Made by a program: the position numbers and the translations under genes
The notes under the pieces: model-generated
The model's input: only the letters and a program-made list of their open reading frames with translations
What the model was told of the DNA's origin: nothing
The model's database searches: none
Assembly (NCBI RefSeq): GCF_963678975.1
Contig: NC_089276.1
Span: forward strand, 18,977,272 to 19,041,271
Length of the DNA: 64,000 nt
Direction of reading: 5' to 3'
Source: Dysidea avara
Lineage: Eukaryota > Porifera > Demospongiae > Dictyoceratida > Dysideidae
Shown here: one piece after another, positions 37,238 to 57,776 of the stretch
Layout of the letters: each line of letters opens with the position of its first letter
Numbering within the stretch: position 1 is the stretch's first letter

Positions 37238-39743
37238 CTTGATAGGTAGCAACTGTACTGTATTTTATTGAGCAGAATTTTAATCATTGTACTGAATCAT
37301 GTGAATACCAAAGTTCCTTTTCACAAGTTCAATGTTCTCTACATCTCCCGTCAAGAATTTTTTTTTTTTTTTTTTTGGGGGGGCGGGGGATGTTTTGAGG
37401 TGCTGAATGAAGCACACCCCTTCAAAAAAATTTTCTATTTGCTAGCTAGAAGCTACAGGTTGTAACTGCATGTTATGCATAGACAATGAAAAGAGTAAGG
37501 GAAGGATTAATTAATTTTTTTCTTAAGTATCAATGAGAGATAGTTAAAGTTATATTTAGGAGTAATGATCACATTATTGAGGCTGCTAAAAATCAAAATA
37601 CTCTAATAGAACACCTTAGGGTTACACTACCCTAGGACCTACCCTTAGAACACCTTTTTCATTTTAACTTGATACTTGGGTTCCTAACTTCCTGCAGTGA
37701 AATCGCTTTGTAAGATTTTGAGTGAACAATTAAGGTTATAGAGGATCTGGAGGGCTGCCCCCATGAAAACCCTTGTCACCAGAAATTCTGTACTTGATCA
37801 ATTTGAGCTCCACATACTTAAATTTTATACATGTGTTATTAAATTTCATTGCTTGTTTGTGAAGTTATTTCATGTAGGGCTTTTCAACAATTATAAAGTA
37901 CTAAATTAACATTAAAGAAATACCACAGTACGAGACAGACTTCCCTACCATACTATAGTTATATGAACCAGTTACCTCTTTTCTTAGCCCCTCACTACAA
38001 ACTTTTGCTCTTGCTAGCACTCCCCCTTGTGAAATCCTGGATTTGCCCCTGTATTAATACCCTCAGGCAAACATGCTGACCCTCAGGCACGTACACCACT
38101 TCACATCAAGGGCATATATATATATATCCATAGGCAATCATAACACATACATGATGGCATTATTAGAATCAAGAGTAGTGTGGCTGCTCCATTAGAGTAT
38201 CTCTATCCAGTAGTTTGCAGCACTAGCATCTCTCTTCTCTGTCTGAAAACCAAGTTATCACTCTCATGCATAATAGTCCTTCACCCTCATACACCTGCCC
38301 ACACAACCATCATGTACTCAACCACAAGCATGTACATACACCCAATCATTTACATGCATGTTCTCAACCACATTTGTAGGTTTGTACGTGCACATGCATT
38401 CACCAACAGCATGCACGTTCTCACCACCCCATGCACGCATACGTACCTACCTCATGCAGTCACACATGCATGTACCTACCACCTACTCTCATGCACATGC
38501 ATTCACCTTACCCTCATGCATGCACAACCACTCACATTCCCACCCATTCTCATGGTATAGACAACATTATGTGCAACAAAGATGTAGAGACATGTAGGTC
38601 TGTGGTATTAACTAGACTATAGTTTTAAATATTACAAGCATGAGCTCCTTTATTACCAGATATTTATACTTTTCACCTTTTACAGTCAAGCTGCATCTGC
38701 AAACAGCCAGTGAAATCAGCCATGGCAATATACAGTACTTAAGTGATGTACAATTGTACATGGAATGCTATGAAATGAAGAAAGAGTGATACAATTACTG
38801 GGACACGCAAGTAGTTTGGTTTGAAGCTCATACTGTATACCAGGGAACAAAATTGACAACAAATTTTGTGTAATGAAAATGAAAAAACCAGACCATAACT
38901 TTGATATTGTAACCTAAGCAAAACTAGAAGCCATGCAATACAGCCTGGAATTGGAAGAATTCCCTAATGATGTACATGTAATCTAATAATTCTGCCAATT
39001 GCAAAACAGCAAAGCTGGTAAGAGTGTGGTATTAAAACAAAACAATGGCAAACAAGTATAGATGTTGTGCCACTTCTAAATAGCAGTTAGTGAGTGAGGC
39101 CTACAAAGAATCCAGTGTAAGCATTGTAAAGTCAAAGATAGTGGCCAGAGAATGGATGCAATGATGTGATCAGTGTTGATAATGACAGCAAGTCATTATT
39201 AAAACCAGGAGCCGCAATGCGCCTTCGGTGTTTATAAGCTCCTATTAAAACTTAGCATCATTATAGCTATTTTGGCAGCCAACTCTGATTTCAATAGTGT
39301 CTGCAGAATGGAACATATACTGTAGGTAATCTGACACTTACATGTATGCAGCAACGTTATAGAAAACAGCAATGAACACTATAAAAGGACTAAATATGGC
39401 ATGGTAAATTGGTAATAACACAGCTATATGAGCAATAAAGTCTTTAATAAAAAGTACGCAAATTTAGTATTTGCCAACATGTCAGGTCCATTCACATAAT
39501 AGAATATTCAAATGGTAAGTTTACCAGATTTCAGACTCCCCAACAACTATACACATAATTAAAATTCTGGGTAATATAAAGTGATAGCAAATTTTCAGTG
39601 AAGAAAAGTCAGCAAACTTGTGAGATAAAAGAGCATTGAATGAGGGTAATGTTCTATAATTAGAGTTGCTTGTTCTTTTAATTTTGTATCTTTTCACCAC
39701 CATAGTAGTACGTAAAAAATAATATTCTCTAATATATACAAAA
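37238..39743. other. Intergenic, repeats only
   Basis: Between the NLR stop and the end of the downstream C9orf72-like gene I see no supported exon. Features are a T15-G7 homopolymer pair at about 37363-37385, one TATTAGAG motif at about 37594, a GATTTGCCCCTG hAT-like terminus near 38040, an ATGCA-rich tract, and AT-rich unique sequence. Confidence 0.5.
38240..38545 (+). repeat. CATGCA/ACC-rich low-complexity tract
   Basis: Irregular repeats of CATGCA, CATGTAC, TTCAC-A and CTACC blocks run for about 300 bp without a fixed period. All three plus-strand frames are open here because of composition (His/Thr/Cys-rich), so the frames of 63-126 codons are not taken as genes. Confidence 0.6.
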
Positions 39744-42700
39744 TCAGCTGCATTGAAGAGCACTGAGATACTCTACCACTGGAATACTGTAATCTATTGG
39801 TAAAACTTTGGAAATTATTGATGGATCATCTTTACCAGCCAAACCAAGTAGCAACCTCAAATCACTACCATTATTTATATACAAGTCTTCCATTAGTTGC
39901 ACTAGATCAATTCTGCCAATAGATGGTGTCCTATAGAAACCATCATACTAAATGTGTTTCATTGTAATTCAGTAGATCTTACCACGTATCATTCACATAC
40001 TGGCTCAGTGTGCAGGCTTTGTTATGGAGTACCGTCATGTAGTGTGATATGTAATGTTCTCTGGTACAGTTATGGTGTGATAATGATGAGACCTGTGGTG
40101 GAATATATGAACTTTAAGTGTTGGGTAGTGAACAGATTGTGTAGTGTTTCCTCAGGCATAGCCTGGTCAGTGCAAATTTGAAATATTATAAAGCCTGAGA
40201 GCCAAGTCATGGCATATATTATATTTACTGGGTTGAATGGCTAATATTTACCTAGTCTCAAATAAAAGCTATTGTGGTTACTATTCAATTTGTTCACTAT
40301 TAATATTACCAAATACTATCAAAGCTCCCTTGTTCACTATTAATAATACTACAAGATAGTCCTATTCATTCTCACCATAAAGATAAGTAGTTAACTCCTT
40401 AGAATAACACTTTTATAATAATGTTAATTCAAGGGGCAGTACATTTAAGGAACCGCAATTAAATGTGGCAACTATTATATTTGAGATGTGACATTTGTAT
40501 TTGAGAAATGAGCAGTCATTCACTATCAGGATTTAGCATATAGTATAACATCACACCTCATCACTACAAACAGTACTCACCATAGACAGTAGATAATGTA
40601 TAAGTGGAGCAGACTCGAGCATAATAGGTAAACATTTTCTGTAAGAAAAGAAAGTGTGAATAAACACACAGTACAATTTGATATACATAAATTTAACAAC
40701 AATTTAGGGTAAGTGCAACTTGAAGGATGTATGTGATTTATACTAATATTATGTGGTAAGCTCTTCAAAATGGTGTTCAGATCAGAATACTAGACAAGTA
40801 GACATCTACTCCATGATACATCTACTTCATGATACATCTACTCCATGATACACAGGATAAATCAGAAAAAGAACAACCTTTTACAAGTTAGGTCTACTTG
40901 ATCCATCTCAGCTCTCTTTAGTAATCCCAGAGACACAGCCAAACTTTGTTGTAGTGGAGTAACTACAGGATTAACTATTTCCCTTACCTAATACACACAA
41001 GTGAAGTATTACCAAAACATGTCTGACATAGACCTTACTTCTAATCTGGTGACATCAATGATGATGGGCCTGTATGCCTCACTAGTTAGTTCCACTAGGT
41101 TGGTTGGTAAATAGTTTCCTTGCTCTTCTTCCTTTATAGAACAAAGTTATTCACAATCTAAACACTAAAGGTTGTTTACATATAAGAATCCCTGCACATA
41201 CAGGCCTGCTTGGTAACCAAGTGTGGTCAAGTCTTGATCTGGTGTTATCATTAGTGACAACCTTCGCTCGTTGGTAGACATAAAACATGATAAAGTTCTT
41301 ATCATCTGTACAAGGAATATACTGATATAATTTAGTGTGGTAGTGCTAAATAGTAGGGATCACAAAGGGTTTTGCCATTATAAAAGACCCTCTATTATCT
41401 CACCCTCACTTACCCAAAATTGGAAATGACTGTTCTAATAGAGTATTTTGAGTACAAATGTATGTTCTATTAGAGTATTTCTGAAAATTAATGTATGTTC
41501 TATTAGAGTATTTCTAAAATTAATGTATGAGCTTCAGTTATCTGTACTTATGAAAACTGTCACCACTACCTAAGCCACATTAGTTTGGATAACTGAGGGT
41601 CTGCTGTACCTTCACGACAATTAGGCGGTATTCATTGGATACAATCCCTAATATGTCTTGAAAACAATTAACTCTAATAAGTATCTGTAAAGTTTTAAAT
41701 TTAACAAAATTTTCCAATGACTGACTCATTGACTACTCTACATCTTCAGACAAGTGTAATTTTATGCCATGACCTTGTATTTTCAGTTAGATGTAACTTA
41801 ATTAGTCATCATATCAATATAGGTTGGATTTTACACCTATGCCTCAACACCACAATAGTAGAAAAAGATAGATTCACCTTTGAAAAAATAACTACAAAAA
41901 AAATGATAAATACAATATTACAAGCAGTAAGCTACACGGTCAATGCTTGACATGATTGTATAAAATGTTTTTAAGTAAAAAAGTTTCGTGCATACAAAAT
42001 TATATTCTATAACAGAAAAAGAGCAAACTACATGTACAGTAAATGTCTCTGCCCATATTTCTCAAATGTTGCTCATTTATCGATATATAGAGAACTGTTA
42101 GTATGTACATGTTGAGCTGGATCCTCAAAAACATTTAATAATTCATGGGTGGAATTTCACATGATCTTAAAATTCGGCTCATTTGTCGCATTGCTTGACC
42201 TACTAAAATTATTTCAAAATCATTTCGTTCAAATGCCTGACACAATATTTATGGCCAATCAAAATTTTCACCATACATTTCCTATGGGGAAGCCATAAAC
42301 TATCCATTACAGCCCTTTTCCCAAGCTTGTATTTAAGCCAAACCACACATGTCTGTTGTTGACACTTTGTTGACACTTTTGTCGTCACCACTAGTCATCT
42401 GATTGGCTGAGATGTTGATTTTCTTGAGAAAAAAGTCAACTTTTTACGTTTTTTAAGATTCAGCTCAACTTATATATATACTATAATTGTTTCTCAATGC
42501 TATGAAACACACCACCCAGATTACCTTCTGAATTTTTTCCAACTTCCTCCCTATTACAATGGCATAACCACTTTGATATAAAAATGCTGTGATGACTCTA
42601 AAACAAATAACATATCAAATTCACACGTGTGTTGTATGTGTTGTATGTGTTGTGTGTGTTGTATGAAGACTATCAAATATAAACTGTTGTGCATGGTTGT

Positions 42701-45700
42701 CCTTACCTTTCAAGAAAATGAATCATTCCATAAGATTTATTATTTAATTTAGACCCAAGGTAAGTCTCATTTACCTGTAACACAACAATTACCAAGAGTT
42801 ACTACATTACTACCATATGTAAATTTTGTACTGATCACACAAAAATTGAGGGTAAAAATCCAAAATCACTGGTGACAACAACCTGTAATAATTTATTGAA
42901 GAATTAAATAACTAGTAACAATTCATGAGTAAACTTTCATGAATGGAACACCGATCGTGAAATTTTCTTCCTCGAAAATCACTCGCTAATGGTAGTATTC
43001 TACAAATCCATTGTATCTACTGTAGTTACACTAGCTATTAGAAACACAATACTCTATTGAAATGTAAAATTGAAGTGTTGCTATCACTATCATTAGTGGT
43101 TTACAGTAATACCAGCACCACAATGTTTTCCATAATTATACGTGTAGTACCTTTGATTTCTTTATCTACACATGATAAGTTGCAGTCTAAGGACACAGCT
43201 ACAGTGTAACCATAGAGATGTATTAAAATTGTAAGGAAAATTTAGACAAGCTAGTAAGGATCACCACAGTGAAAAGTGCTTAAACAAAGGGAATCACCTG
43301 AAGTGCAAATTTAATTCCTACTTTATCCAATACAATCAACAATGAATCATTATGCTTAGGAATTAAATTTGCACTCCATGTGATGATCCTCATTGTTTTA
43401 AGCACTTTTCATTGTAATGATCCTACTAGTTTGTAAAATTCCTAACTTTCCTTATACTTGTCTGTAACTAACCTTCAGTTACACCACATCAAAGGAAAGA
43501 AAGGTGTCAAACATGTGAGGCTATTATTGTACAAAATGTGTCCTATGTTGATCACTAATAAGCAATGTAACTGTATCGCTCAGTTGTTGAATACGTATGT
43601 TCTGCCCGTTACACAGTGCTACACATGGAGAACAATACATAAAGCTAGCTTACAGCTGCAAGTGCTGGTAGGAGTGGCGCACAAATTTCAGATGATTTCT
43701 GTTTTATTCTCAAGTGATAGATGGCATGAAACCATTAAAGTGTTACCGCGAATTGACACCTTGCACTGAAAGCAAGAAAATGGAACACAAAGGAGGACAA
43801 AGGTAAGTCCATGAAGCATGCATTGTATGTACAGCGCAGAGACTGAAATTATGGTCAGACATCTGCCATTTTCGGACCATTTTTGGGTGTCTGAACATTT
43901 TAAGAAAGTTATTGTACAAAGCTATTAAGTACAGTATGTCTGACCAGATAACTAGATTTGTCAGATCATTTCCAAAACATAAATTTTAGGCCCTAGCCTG
44001 TTACAGTATGCCAAAAGTCACTTGTTGGCTGATGCAATGGACAGTGATACTAAAATCCAGTAGCCATAGGCCATTATTGAGCTATGCTTGTCTGAAGGCA
44101 TCAGTTAGTTAGTAGAAATTCCACTAAATACAAAATATTGGAACATCTTATTGGGTTGCACTGAAGGCACTTTTGGGCCAACATGCATTAAAGATATTGT
44201 GAGGCTGGTTTCTGGTCAGTATATTTTCGTAGGAAGGCACAAACCTTCATGACCCATACTGTATGATATGTCACCATAGCAAAACATTTGTTAGCATTAT
44301 CCAGAATTTTAGTAGCTCGATAATAGGTGACTGTTCAATTAGAGTATTTTATCATTCAGTATGCTCTATTAGAGTAACTGAGAAATGCAATTCTATATTG
44401 TGTGCAATTATTATATAAACAACAAAACAAATATACAACTAACTGTAAACAAATCTGGGTCAGGAACACTGCTATATCTGATGCCAGTGGCTAGTTTTAC
44501 AAATCCAATAAAGTCTTTTGGTTTGTGGAGCAAGAACTGAAGTTTCTGCATCAGTGACAGTTCAGGTACATCGACCACATCTTCTTGAATGATGAAATTT
44601 TTGATCACTGGATCAAGAAATGAGATGGTCGTCTTGTACTTTGGCTGTCAGTAAACCACAACACTATAATTGTTACATTCACAGTGTGTAAAAAAAGCAT
44701 ATACCTACGAGATATATTAACAAGATTCTATTGTGCCTAAGTATGGATGGACACAATCTACTTGCCAACTACAGTTACTTATATGCTTTAATTTGTTAGA
44801 GCAAGATCTTACCCTGTCTATTTAATTTATAAGATTGATGCACGATTATTGTAAAAGTGGCAACCTAAAAAACCAAACCTGTATAACACCATGAACACAG
44901 AACGTCTTGATCTGTGTTTAGTTCAGACTAGCAAGCTATTCCTTCTGATTACCCTGTCATGATAAACAGACTTATCCTTCTCATAGGTACTAGGTTCTGT
45001 CCAATTATTGTAACAGTAAAAAATACTATTAGACAATCACTATAGATGCTCACTACAAGGCCATCATTACTATATTGCTTGTTCAGTATCCCTGGGTGTA
45101 GCATAAACAGGTTCAGGTAGAAGGTGATTGAGTATACACTTGAGTATACACTTGACCATGCATGTGATCGATTTATTAGAGTGTCTCTATCTTGAAAGGT
45201 ACAAGGGTGTGAAAGAAGAGTGGATGGTGTAACCTATAATTTCATTACTTGGCTTTTCTGCTTCACCTCATGCCATATTTGTCTCTTGATCACACCTCCA
45301 GCTATATTTTCCATATTGTACTCACTACAGTAGTATTTAATTCCTACTTCAGCCATATACAGAATATAGCCATGACTGAAGTAGGGATGTGTGATAAGAA
45401 TAGGGACTAAAACAATCATGTGATACTTAGAATATATCAGTTTACAGACCAACAGAATTTTTTTAACTTGACAAAAAAGCCATGAAGGTGGTGGATGGGA
45501 AACAGGAAAGTGACCTTAGTTTCCTGGCTTGATTATACCTAACTGATTTTTCCAAGAAGTGAGGCTGGTTTTTTGGTGATACTTTTGGGCAGGGAAGTCC
45601 AAGCCTCCATTATCCCTACTATACAGTACTACTATACAGTATGTACTATGGCACCGTTCAAATGCAATGTCATCTCGCAAGAGTGCAAGTGATTTAAAAA

Positions 45701-47452
45701 CTTGCTAATTAAAGAGTGTGGCACTTGTTTCACTTGCGAGTATTCATCCCATTTTGTTTGGGATGAGTATTCGCTAGCAAAATAGGTGCCACACCCTTTA
45801 ATTAGTGAGTTTTTTTTAATCACTCACACTCTCACAAGATGACGTTGCATTTGAGCAGTACTATGATTCCTTGTTTTCTGTCACTGCCTTGGTTTAATTG
45901 ATTATTTTGGGAGGCACTGAACTGACTGAACTCGGCACTGAACTGACTGAACTCGGCACTGAATGACCAAGTGTTAAAATAAATGCAAATACTATGCACA
46001 TAAACATGCTATATTTGGCTCGAGACCATACCAAAGTGCTATATTTTCCGTAGTGCATGAGTATATGTGGTGCTTTAATTGGTTTAATGTATGAATCCAG
46101 AGTTGTAATCAAAAAGGAGGTAACCGTTTACTACAGTTACCTGGAACGCCATGATGGCCATGATGGCAGTGAGAAAACTAGCTCTAGTACCTTCTTGTGA
46201 CTAGTAGAAGGTTAATTTGTATCAAGTTATCACACAATTTGTGATCCATCAGAACCAGAATTTACTTAGTAGTGCGAGGAGAACAGCTGAGGAAGGCTAG
46301 CTATGGTGTCCATGAGTAATGGAGAGTTTGTACAGCTACTGTTTCTAATCATTACTCATGAGTGTGGCCTTTGTTACTTGCTATGGTAATGTTGGTGATA
46401 GCTTTGTTAGTGGGGGTAGTTGTGGTCATCCCAGTGATTCTATGGATTGTGTTTATGGTTGTGGTATACTTTTCCCTTTATACCTAATATGGTAAATTAG
46501 TACAGCTGCAGGTATAGATGTGATCTTCCTTGCTTCTTACTCACATACAAAATTTCCCTTGTACATGTATGGCAGCCGATCTAATTTATTTTGCAATAGA
46601 ATTGGATTGTAATTACATGTCATTCCCACCCTTAGGGCTTGAGAATTTCCTTGTATCATCAACAAGTAACAAATCCCTCCACCTCTATATAGTTTGGCCT
46701 CAACAAACTGCTGTTGTCAATTCCAGAGGTGTATAGCTGGACTCATAGGAGAGGGCAGGACAATAATTGACACATAATTGCAGTGGAAATGATGTTATAG
46801 CCAGATTATGTTCTAACAAAAGCTAACATCAATTCTAATAGAGTTGTCAGGTGTGAACAACCAGGTTATCTTCAAAACTATCTAACAATAAATAAATAAC
46901 GTGCCATTCATTGGTATGTAATGCTTGGGAAATACAGCAATGTGTAAACAGCTATGATACTATTATAGCTACTTAGTCTATATATACCTGTTTAGCTAAT
47001 CTTGTCAAATTGGGTATCAAATTGAACTTCAAGATAGCCTTCATCTTATTCACGAGTAGTGTGTGTCTGCTTAGCCATTCAGTTAGTTCACTCAATGGCA
47101 GCACGATACTGAGCGAGAACAAATCCGGATAGTTATTATGACTAGACGGCACGGAAAACAGGAAAGCTATTGCAATGATATTCTTGTTACTGAGACAGTA
47201 AAACATTGATTCCAGGTCTACCAGCGCTCTGGACGCTTCCGCTACCAAAGAGTGGTTGCTGACGAAATCGAGGGATTCTTTGGGTACAGTGTAGTTATGT
47301 TTATTAGCAGGATGAGAGCTGCGCCATGTCCTCAACTTTCGTGTTCCCTCAACATTATCCCAAACTGCCAAAATGACAGCAGAAATATAAGAGTCACAGT
47401 CCAGGATAACTTCATCAGCGGTCTGAGCCATTTCCCCGGACTCATGTCCCAC
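39744..47452 (-). CDS. C9orf72-like DENN-family protein, copy B, 10 exons, 496 aa
   Basis: In animals C9orf72 partners SMCR8 and WDR41 in a complex regulating autophagy and lysosomal and small-GTPase signalling. Exons on the minus strand: 47452-46988, 44644-44444, 42774-42707, 42597-42525, 41305-41180, 41131-41039, 40987-40878, 40638-40581, 40092-39983 and 39930-39744. Phases join throughout; exon 7 uses a weak donor (GTTGTT), chosen because it keeps phase with exon 8. Family landmarks are AVWDNVEGTR near residue 30 (WDN-GPR in the family), LSNKNIIAIAFLF, LPLSELTEWLSRH, then NERRLSLM and LYVQGF, REHYISHYM-VLHNKA, and DLRLLLGLAGK near the C-terminus. The length matches human C9orf72 (481 aa). 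In copy B the conserved GPR after WDN reads GTR. The start lies about 120 bp downstream of copy C's stop, head to tail. Intron 1 (46987-44645) is about 2.3 kb of repeats. Confidence 0.88.
40802..40855 (+). repeat. 18-bp tandem repeat, three units
   Basis: ACATCTACTCCATGAT is repeated three times, with one unit carrying TTCATG. It lies in intron 7 of copy B, about 20 bp downstream of exon 7. Confidence 0.7.
41430..41525 (+). repeat. Three TATTAGAG motifs, two in a 36-bp tandem
   Basis: GACTGTTCTAATAGAGTATT is followed by two direct copies of an AATGTATGTTCTATTAGAGT unit with a 36-bp period. It lies in intron 4 of copy B. It shows the motif amplifying locally as a minisatellite. Confidence 0.8.
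43257..43440. repeat. Fold-back element, about 180 bp
   Basis: The arms share AAAAGTGCTTAAA, GGATCA and GTGCAAATTTAATTCCTA-type blocks in opposite orientation, with a loop of about 30 bp at 43330. It is in intron 2 of copy B. Confidence 0.7.
43690..44285 (-). repeat. Dispersed 0.6-kb repeat family, minus-strand copy
   Basis: Read on the minus strand it opens CATACAGTATGGGTCATGAA followed by GG, continues with ACCAGAAACCAGCCTCAC, AAAGTGCCTTCAG and TGCCTTCAGACAAGCATA, and then a TGTCCTCCTTTGTG block. It is the counterpart of the copies at 13165 and 29905. The plus-strand frame at 43458-43769 overlaps it and is not supported. Confidence 0.6.
45645..45870. repeat. Fold-back element, about 225 bp
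   Basis: The arms share CAAATGCAA-GTCATCT, AGTGTG and GGTGTGGCAC/GTGCCACACC blocks plus GAGTATTC-CCCATTTTG at the centre, in opposite orientation. The left end abuts the palindromic ACAGTACTACTATACAGTAT terminus of the 0.6-kb repeat family. It is in intron 1 of copy B. Confidence 0.7.
45910..45965 (+). repeat. 25-bp tandem repeat, two units
   Basis: GGCACTGAACTGACTGAACTC is repeated twice with a partial third unit. It is intronic in copy B, just beyond the fold-back element. Confidence 0.75.
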
Positions 47453-47575
47453 AATATTTCATATGTAATTACAATTATTTCACAGATAATTAAAAATATA
47501 CTCAATTAAAAATTCAACGAACAAGAAATTTATCGGAGCACTGTATATGCAAAATATATAAAATTGTGATGTGTG

Positions 47576-53164
<5,589 letters not shown>

Positions 53165-54091
53165 TAGGTCTACTTGCCATATACCCTGTACATCCTAGTG
53201 AATAGAACAGCAATAAAAGCAAATTACAGACACAACTTTTAAAAAGCCATTTCTTAGTTTCTGGACACCTACGTGCATGCAAATTTAAATCAGATTTCTA
53301 AATTCACAAGTACCATTACAAAATTTTATACCTTTCAGTGCCTGGCTTAATCAATGTGGTATACCACTGCAAAGTTTTCAATAAGCACTCCACTACTTTG
53401 GCTCCTTTCCCTCTGCAAATTTAACACTGATAATTCATGCATGCATATTTCGCTTGGTGGTAATTATTCAAACTAGCAGTAGGAATTATTACATATTTCA
53501 AATACAACCATCTGGTCTGGATGATAGGATCCATGGTCTAAACACATGTCTGACTGTGAGGTTCAATTTGAATGTATCAGTTATTCAAATTACACAAGTC
53601 TGCAACTTCATGTACACATCACAAACACCAAGATACAAGTATCCTGCTTGTATTGCTACATAAATTAAATAGGATAGTCTATGTTTCAAAACCCTTGTAG
53701 TTCTACCAAGAGTACATTATAAACGTCACGAGACATCATTCGACCAGAAACTAAGGATCTTAAGTTAAACGAGTTTTAATGAATGTCGTGCGTACACATC
53801 GACTGAAACAAAGTTGTAGAGTTACGCAGTAAGATAAACTCACTGTTAATCCTTAAATATCACCTCTAGCAGTTTGCACACCTGGCAAATCTGTCTAATT
53901 AGAGCACACGATGTGCATTAGAAAGCAGCTGACACTTTTACGCATGCGCACATTATTTATCCAATCAGAAGCAAGCAAGAGGAACGCGGGAGATACAAGA
54001 CCGCCAAGTACAAAAGGGTGTGTTCTTCCAAACATCTCACATTTTAAGCGCGATATTTCAAATAAGGTAGCAAGTTAGATCTTCTGTCAAC
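53165..54091. promoter_or_regulatory. Divergent intergenic region between copy C and RRM2
   Basis: A 927-bp region separates the minus-strand C9orf72-like start from the plus-strand RRM2 start. The RRM2-proximal 150 bp are more GC-rich. They contain a palindromic CGCATGCGCA (53941-53950, NRF-1-like), a CCAAT box (53961-53965) and TTTAAGCGCG (54043-54052, resembling an E2F site, the usual S-phase control of RRM2 in animals). These assignments rest on motif similarity only. A short plus-strand frame at 53454 is not supported. Confidence 0.45.
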
Positions 54092-55723
<1,632 letters not shown>

Positions 55724-55971
55724 ATCATCCAAAGCCCTCTGTATATTATATGTAACTCCCACTGTATATAGTAATATAATATATGTTCTCTTTTGTTTTG
55801 TAACCAGCTGTAATGAACGTATGCATGGTGAATGTACTTTTATTTATCAATTTGTTCTAAATGTTGAGCACCAAAATGACGTATTTGCTACGTAATTACT
55901 GCACTTTTCAAAGGGCATCTCACTTTTCGCGTTTAGTTCTAACGTCTTCCAGTTACAGTACAAAACTAATC

Positions 55972-57776
55972 ATGCCCAGCTTTCTGAATACTAAGGTTTG
56001 GTGATGTTTTATGTTCGTCATTACCGCTTTACGTTTACAGGACGAGTTTAATGCCGCTTTGGCTGGAGCTGGTGACAAGTTAGTGGTTGTGGATTACACC
56101 GCTAGTTGGTGTGGTCCATGCCAATTCATCGCTCCAAAGTTTGAGGTAAGAAGAATATTGCATATTGTGTGAGTTGACGCGATGTGCAGTTGGAATCCTT
56201 CCGAAAAAAAAACAAAAAACGTAATACGTAGCAACTGCTATTTATGAGTTTAGGAAGTGTACTTGAGCCAGTGAGTTATGCTTTGTCCTCTAGTTCATTA
56301 TTCGTTTGCTAATTTGTTGCTGACTCATAAAGGTTAATTAGATTATGTGGGTAGGTAAGAGAGTGTTGGTGTGCCCTCTCATAGTTTGAATTGGCACAAT
56401 CGACTTTTCCTTATTTGATAAAAGTTATGGAAAGCATAGAAGTGCTTTGGTGCTATATTTGCTTTATCTGCCCTATCTCTGTGTAACTTACCATTCTCTG
56501 TGTAGTTACATACAGAGTAAGACTGACTTGTTACTTTGTTGCCTATGAATTATCTTAATGTGAAGCCTGGCTAACCCTTTGAAGAAGTTAGCATCAAAGT
56601 CCATGATGAAACCTGTCAAAAACTTTGGTATTCATGTAACATGATGAAGATGGTTTAGTACTGCTTCCTTGTCAATTAAAATGTTACCTCCAGCAACACA
56701 TCTGCACTCGTAGAATTTAACTCTCTCCAAATATCTAGTCACTTTTATGGTAACAATGCCCCTAGCCATGGATGTGCATTTTAAAGCATTTTCCTCTTTG
56801 TAGACATGTTTTAAAATCTGTAGCTTTTTGTTCATAGAATGAGTTATTTTAGCTTAGAACTTTTCTTTCAAGCACATACTATTTTCCCAAACCAATTTTC
56901 TAGGTGTGCTCTTGATTTTTAAACGTGCTATTGAGGAGATTAGCACCTGATATGCAAGGTGTATTATCCCATTAACATCCATATAAGGCAGCATAGCATC
57001 ATAATTCATCCATAGAATAAAATTTTGCCTTGTTTTGTGTGTTCCATGGCAAGAAGTGCTAATACTGAAGCAGGCGTACCCATAGAAGTCCACATTTCTA
57101 GGATAACCACTGAGGTCTGGCATACTTGTTATTTATCCCAGATAAGTTTGTATAGACATAAACAGGTCCTTAGTTTATAGTAAATATTAAATTTATGGTT
57201 ACATCTTCCTGTAGGAGTTTTCTAAAACTCACACTGACTGTGAATTCTATAAAGTTGATGTGGATGACAACCCGGTGAGTTTGGTTACTATGGCAACCCT
57301 ATGTTTAATGGATGCTTTGTATATAGGAGGTGTCTGAGGAGCAAGGAATCTCAGCTATGCCTACTTTTATGTTTTACCGCAACAGTAAAAAGGTGTGAAT
57401 TTCCAGATTATAAGTACCATGCTAAGATTTAAGTACCCATGCTTTGTCTGTCCATTTGTGTGTATGTACCATACAAGCCATCTTCCACAACACTTTTCTA
57501 GTTCACAGGTATTTCTTAAACTCCCCTGATTTTAAAGACGTCAAAATAAGTTTTAAGTAGCAACAAAGTTTATATCCTCTCATATTAATGTTACAATGGC
57601 CTATATGACAGCTTGCAGATTTTATACAGGGTAGATTCCACACACATGCTGGGATACATGTTGTTTTCTGTAGAAATTTATTTTGATGTAACGTTTTGTG
57701 GTTTACATTGTAGGTGGACAGCTTCACCGGAGCTGATGCTAACAAGCTAGAAGCTAAGATCAAGGCACTGAAGTAG
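55972..57776 (+). CDS. Thioredoxin, 5 exons, 105 aa
   Basis: A cytosolic-type thioredoxin that reduces protein disulfides, including those of ribonucleotide reductase and peroxiredoxins. Exons: 55972-55995, 56041-56145, 57215-57274, 57327-57392 and 57714-57776, all phase 0. The protein starts [11 protein letters not shown] and has [20 protein letters not shown] with the WCGPC redox centre. It continues through [32 protein letters not shown] with the cis-proline (MPT), and ends in an amphipathic helix. The length is the family standard and there is no targeting peptide. Intron 2 is long (about 1.07 kb). The gene starts about 250 bp after RRM2 on the same strand. Two damaged copies follow. Confidence 0.96.

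Noticed and set aside
38180-38622. Three overlapping plus-strand frames
   Set aside because: They are explained by CATGCA/ACC-rich low-complexity sequence.
47252-47509. Plus-strand frame of 85 codons
   Set aside because: It is the antisense shadow of exon 1 of C9orf72-like copy B.
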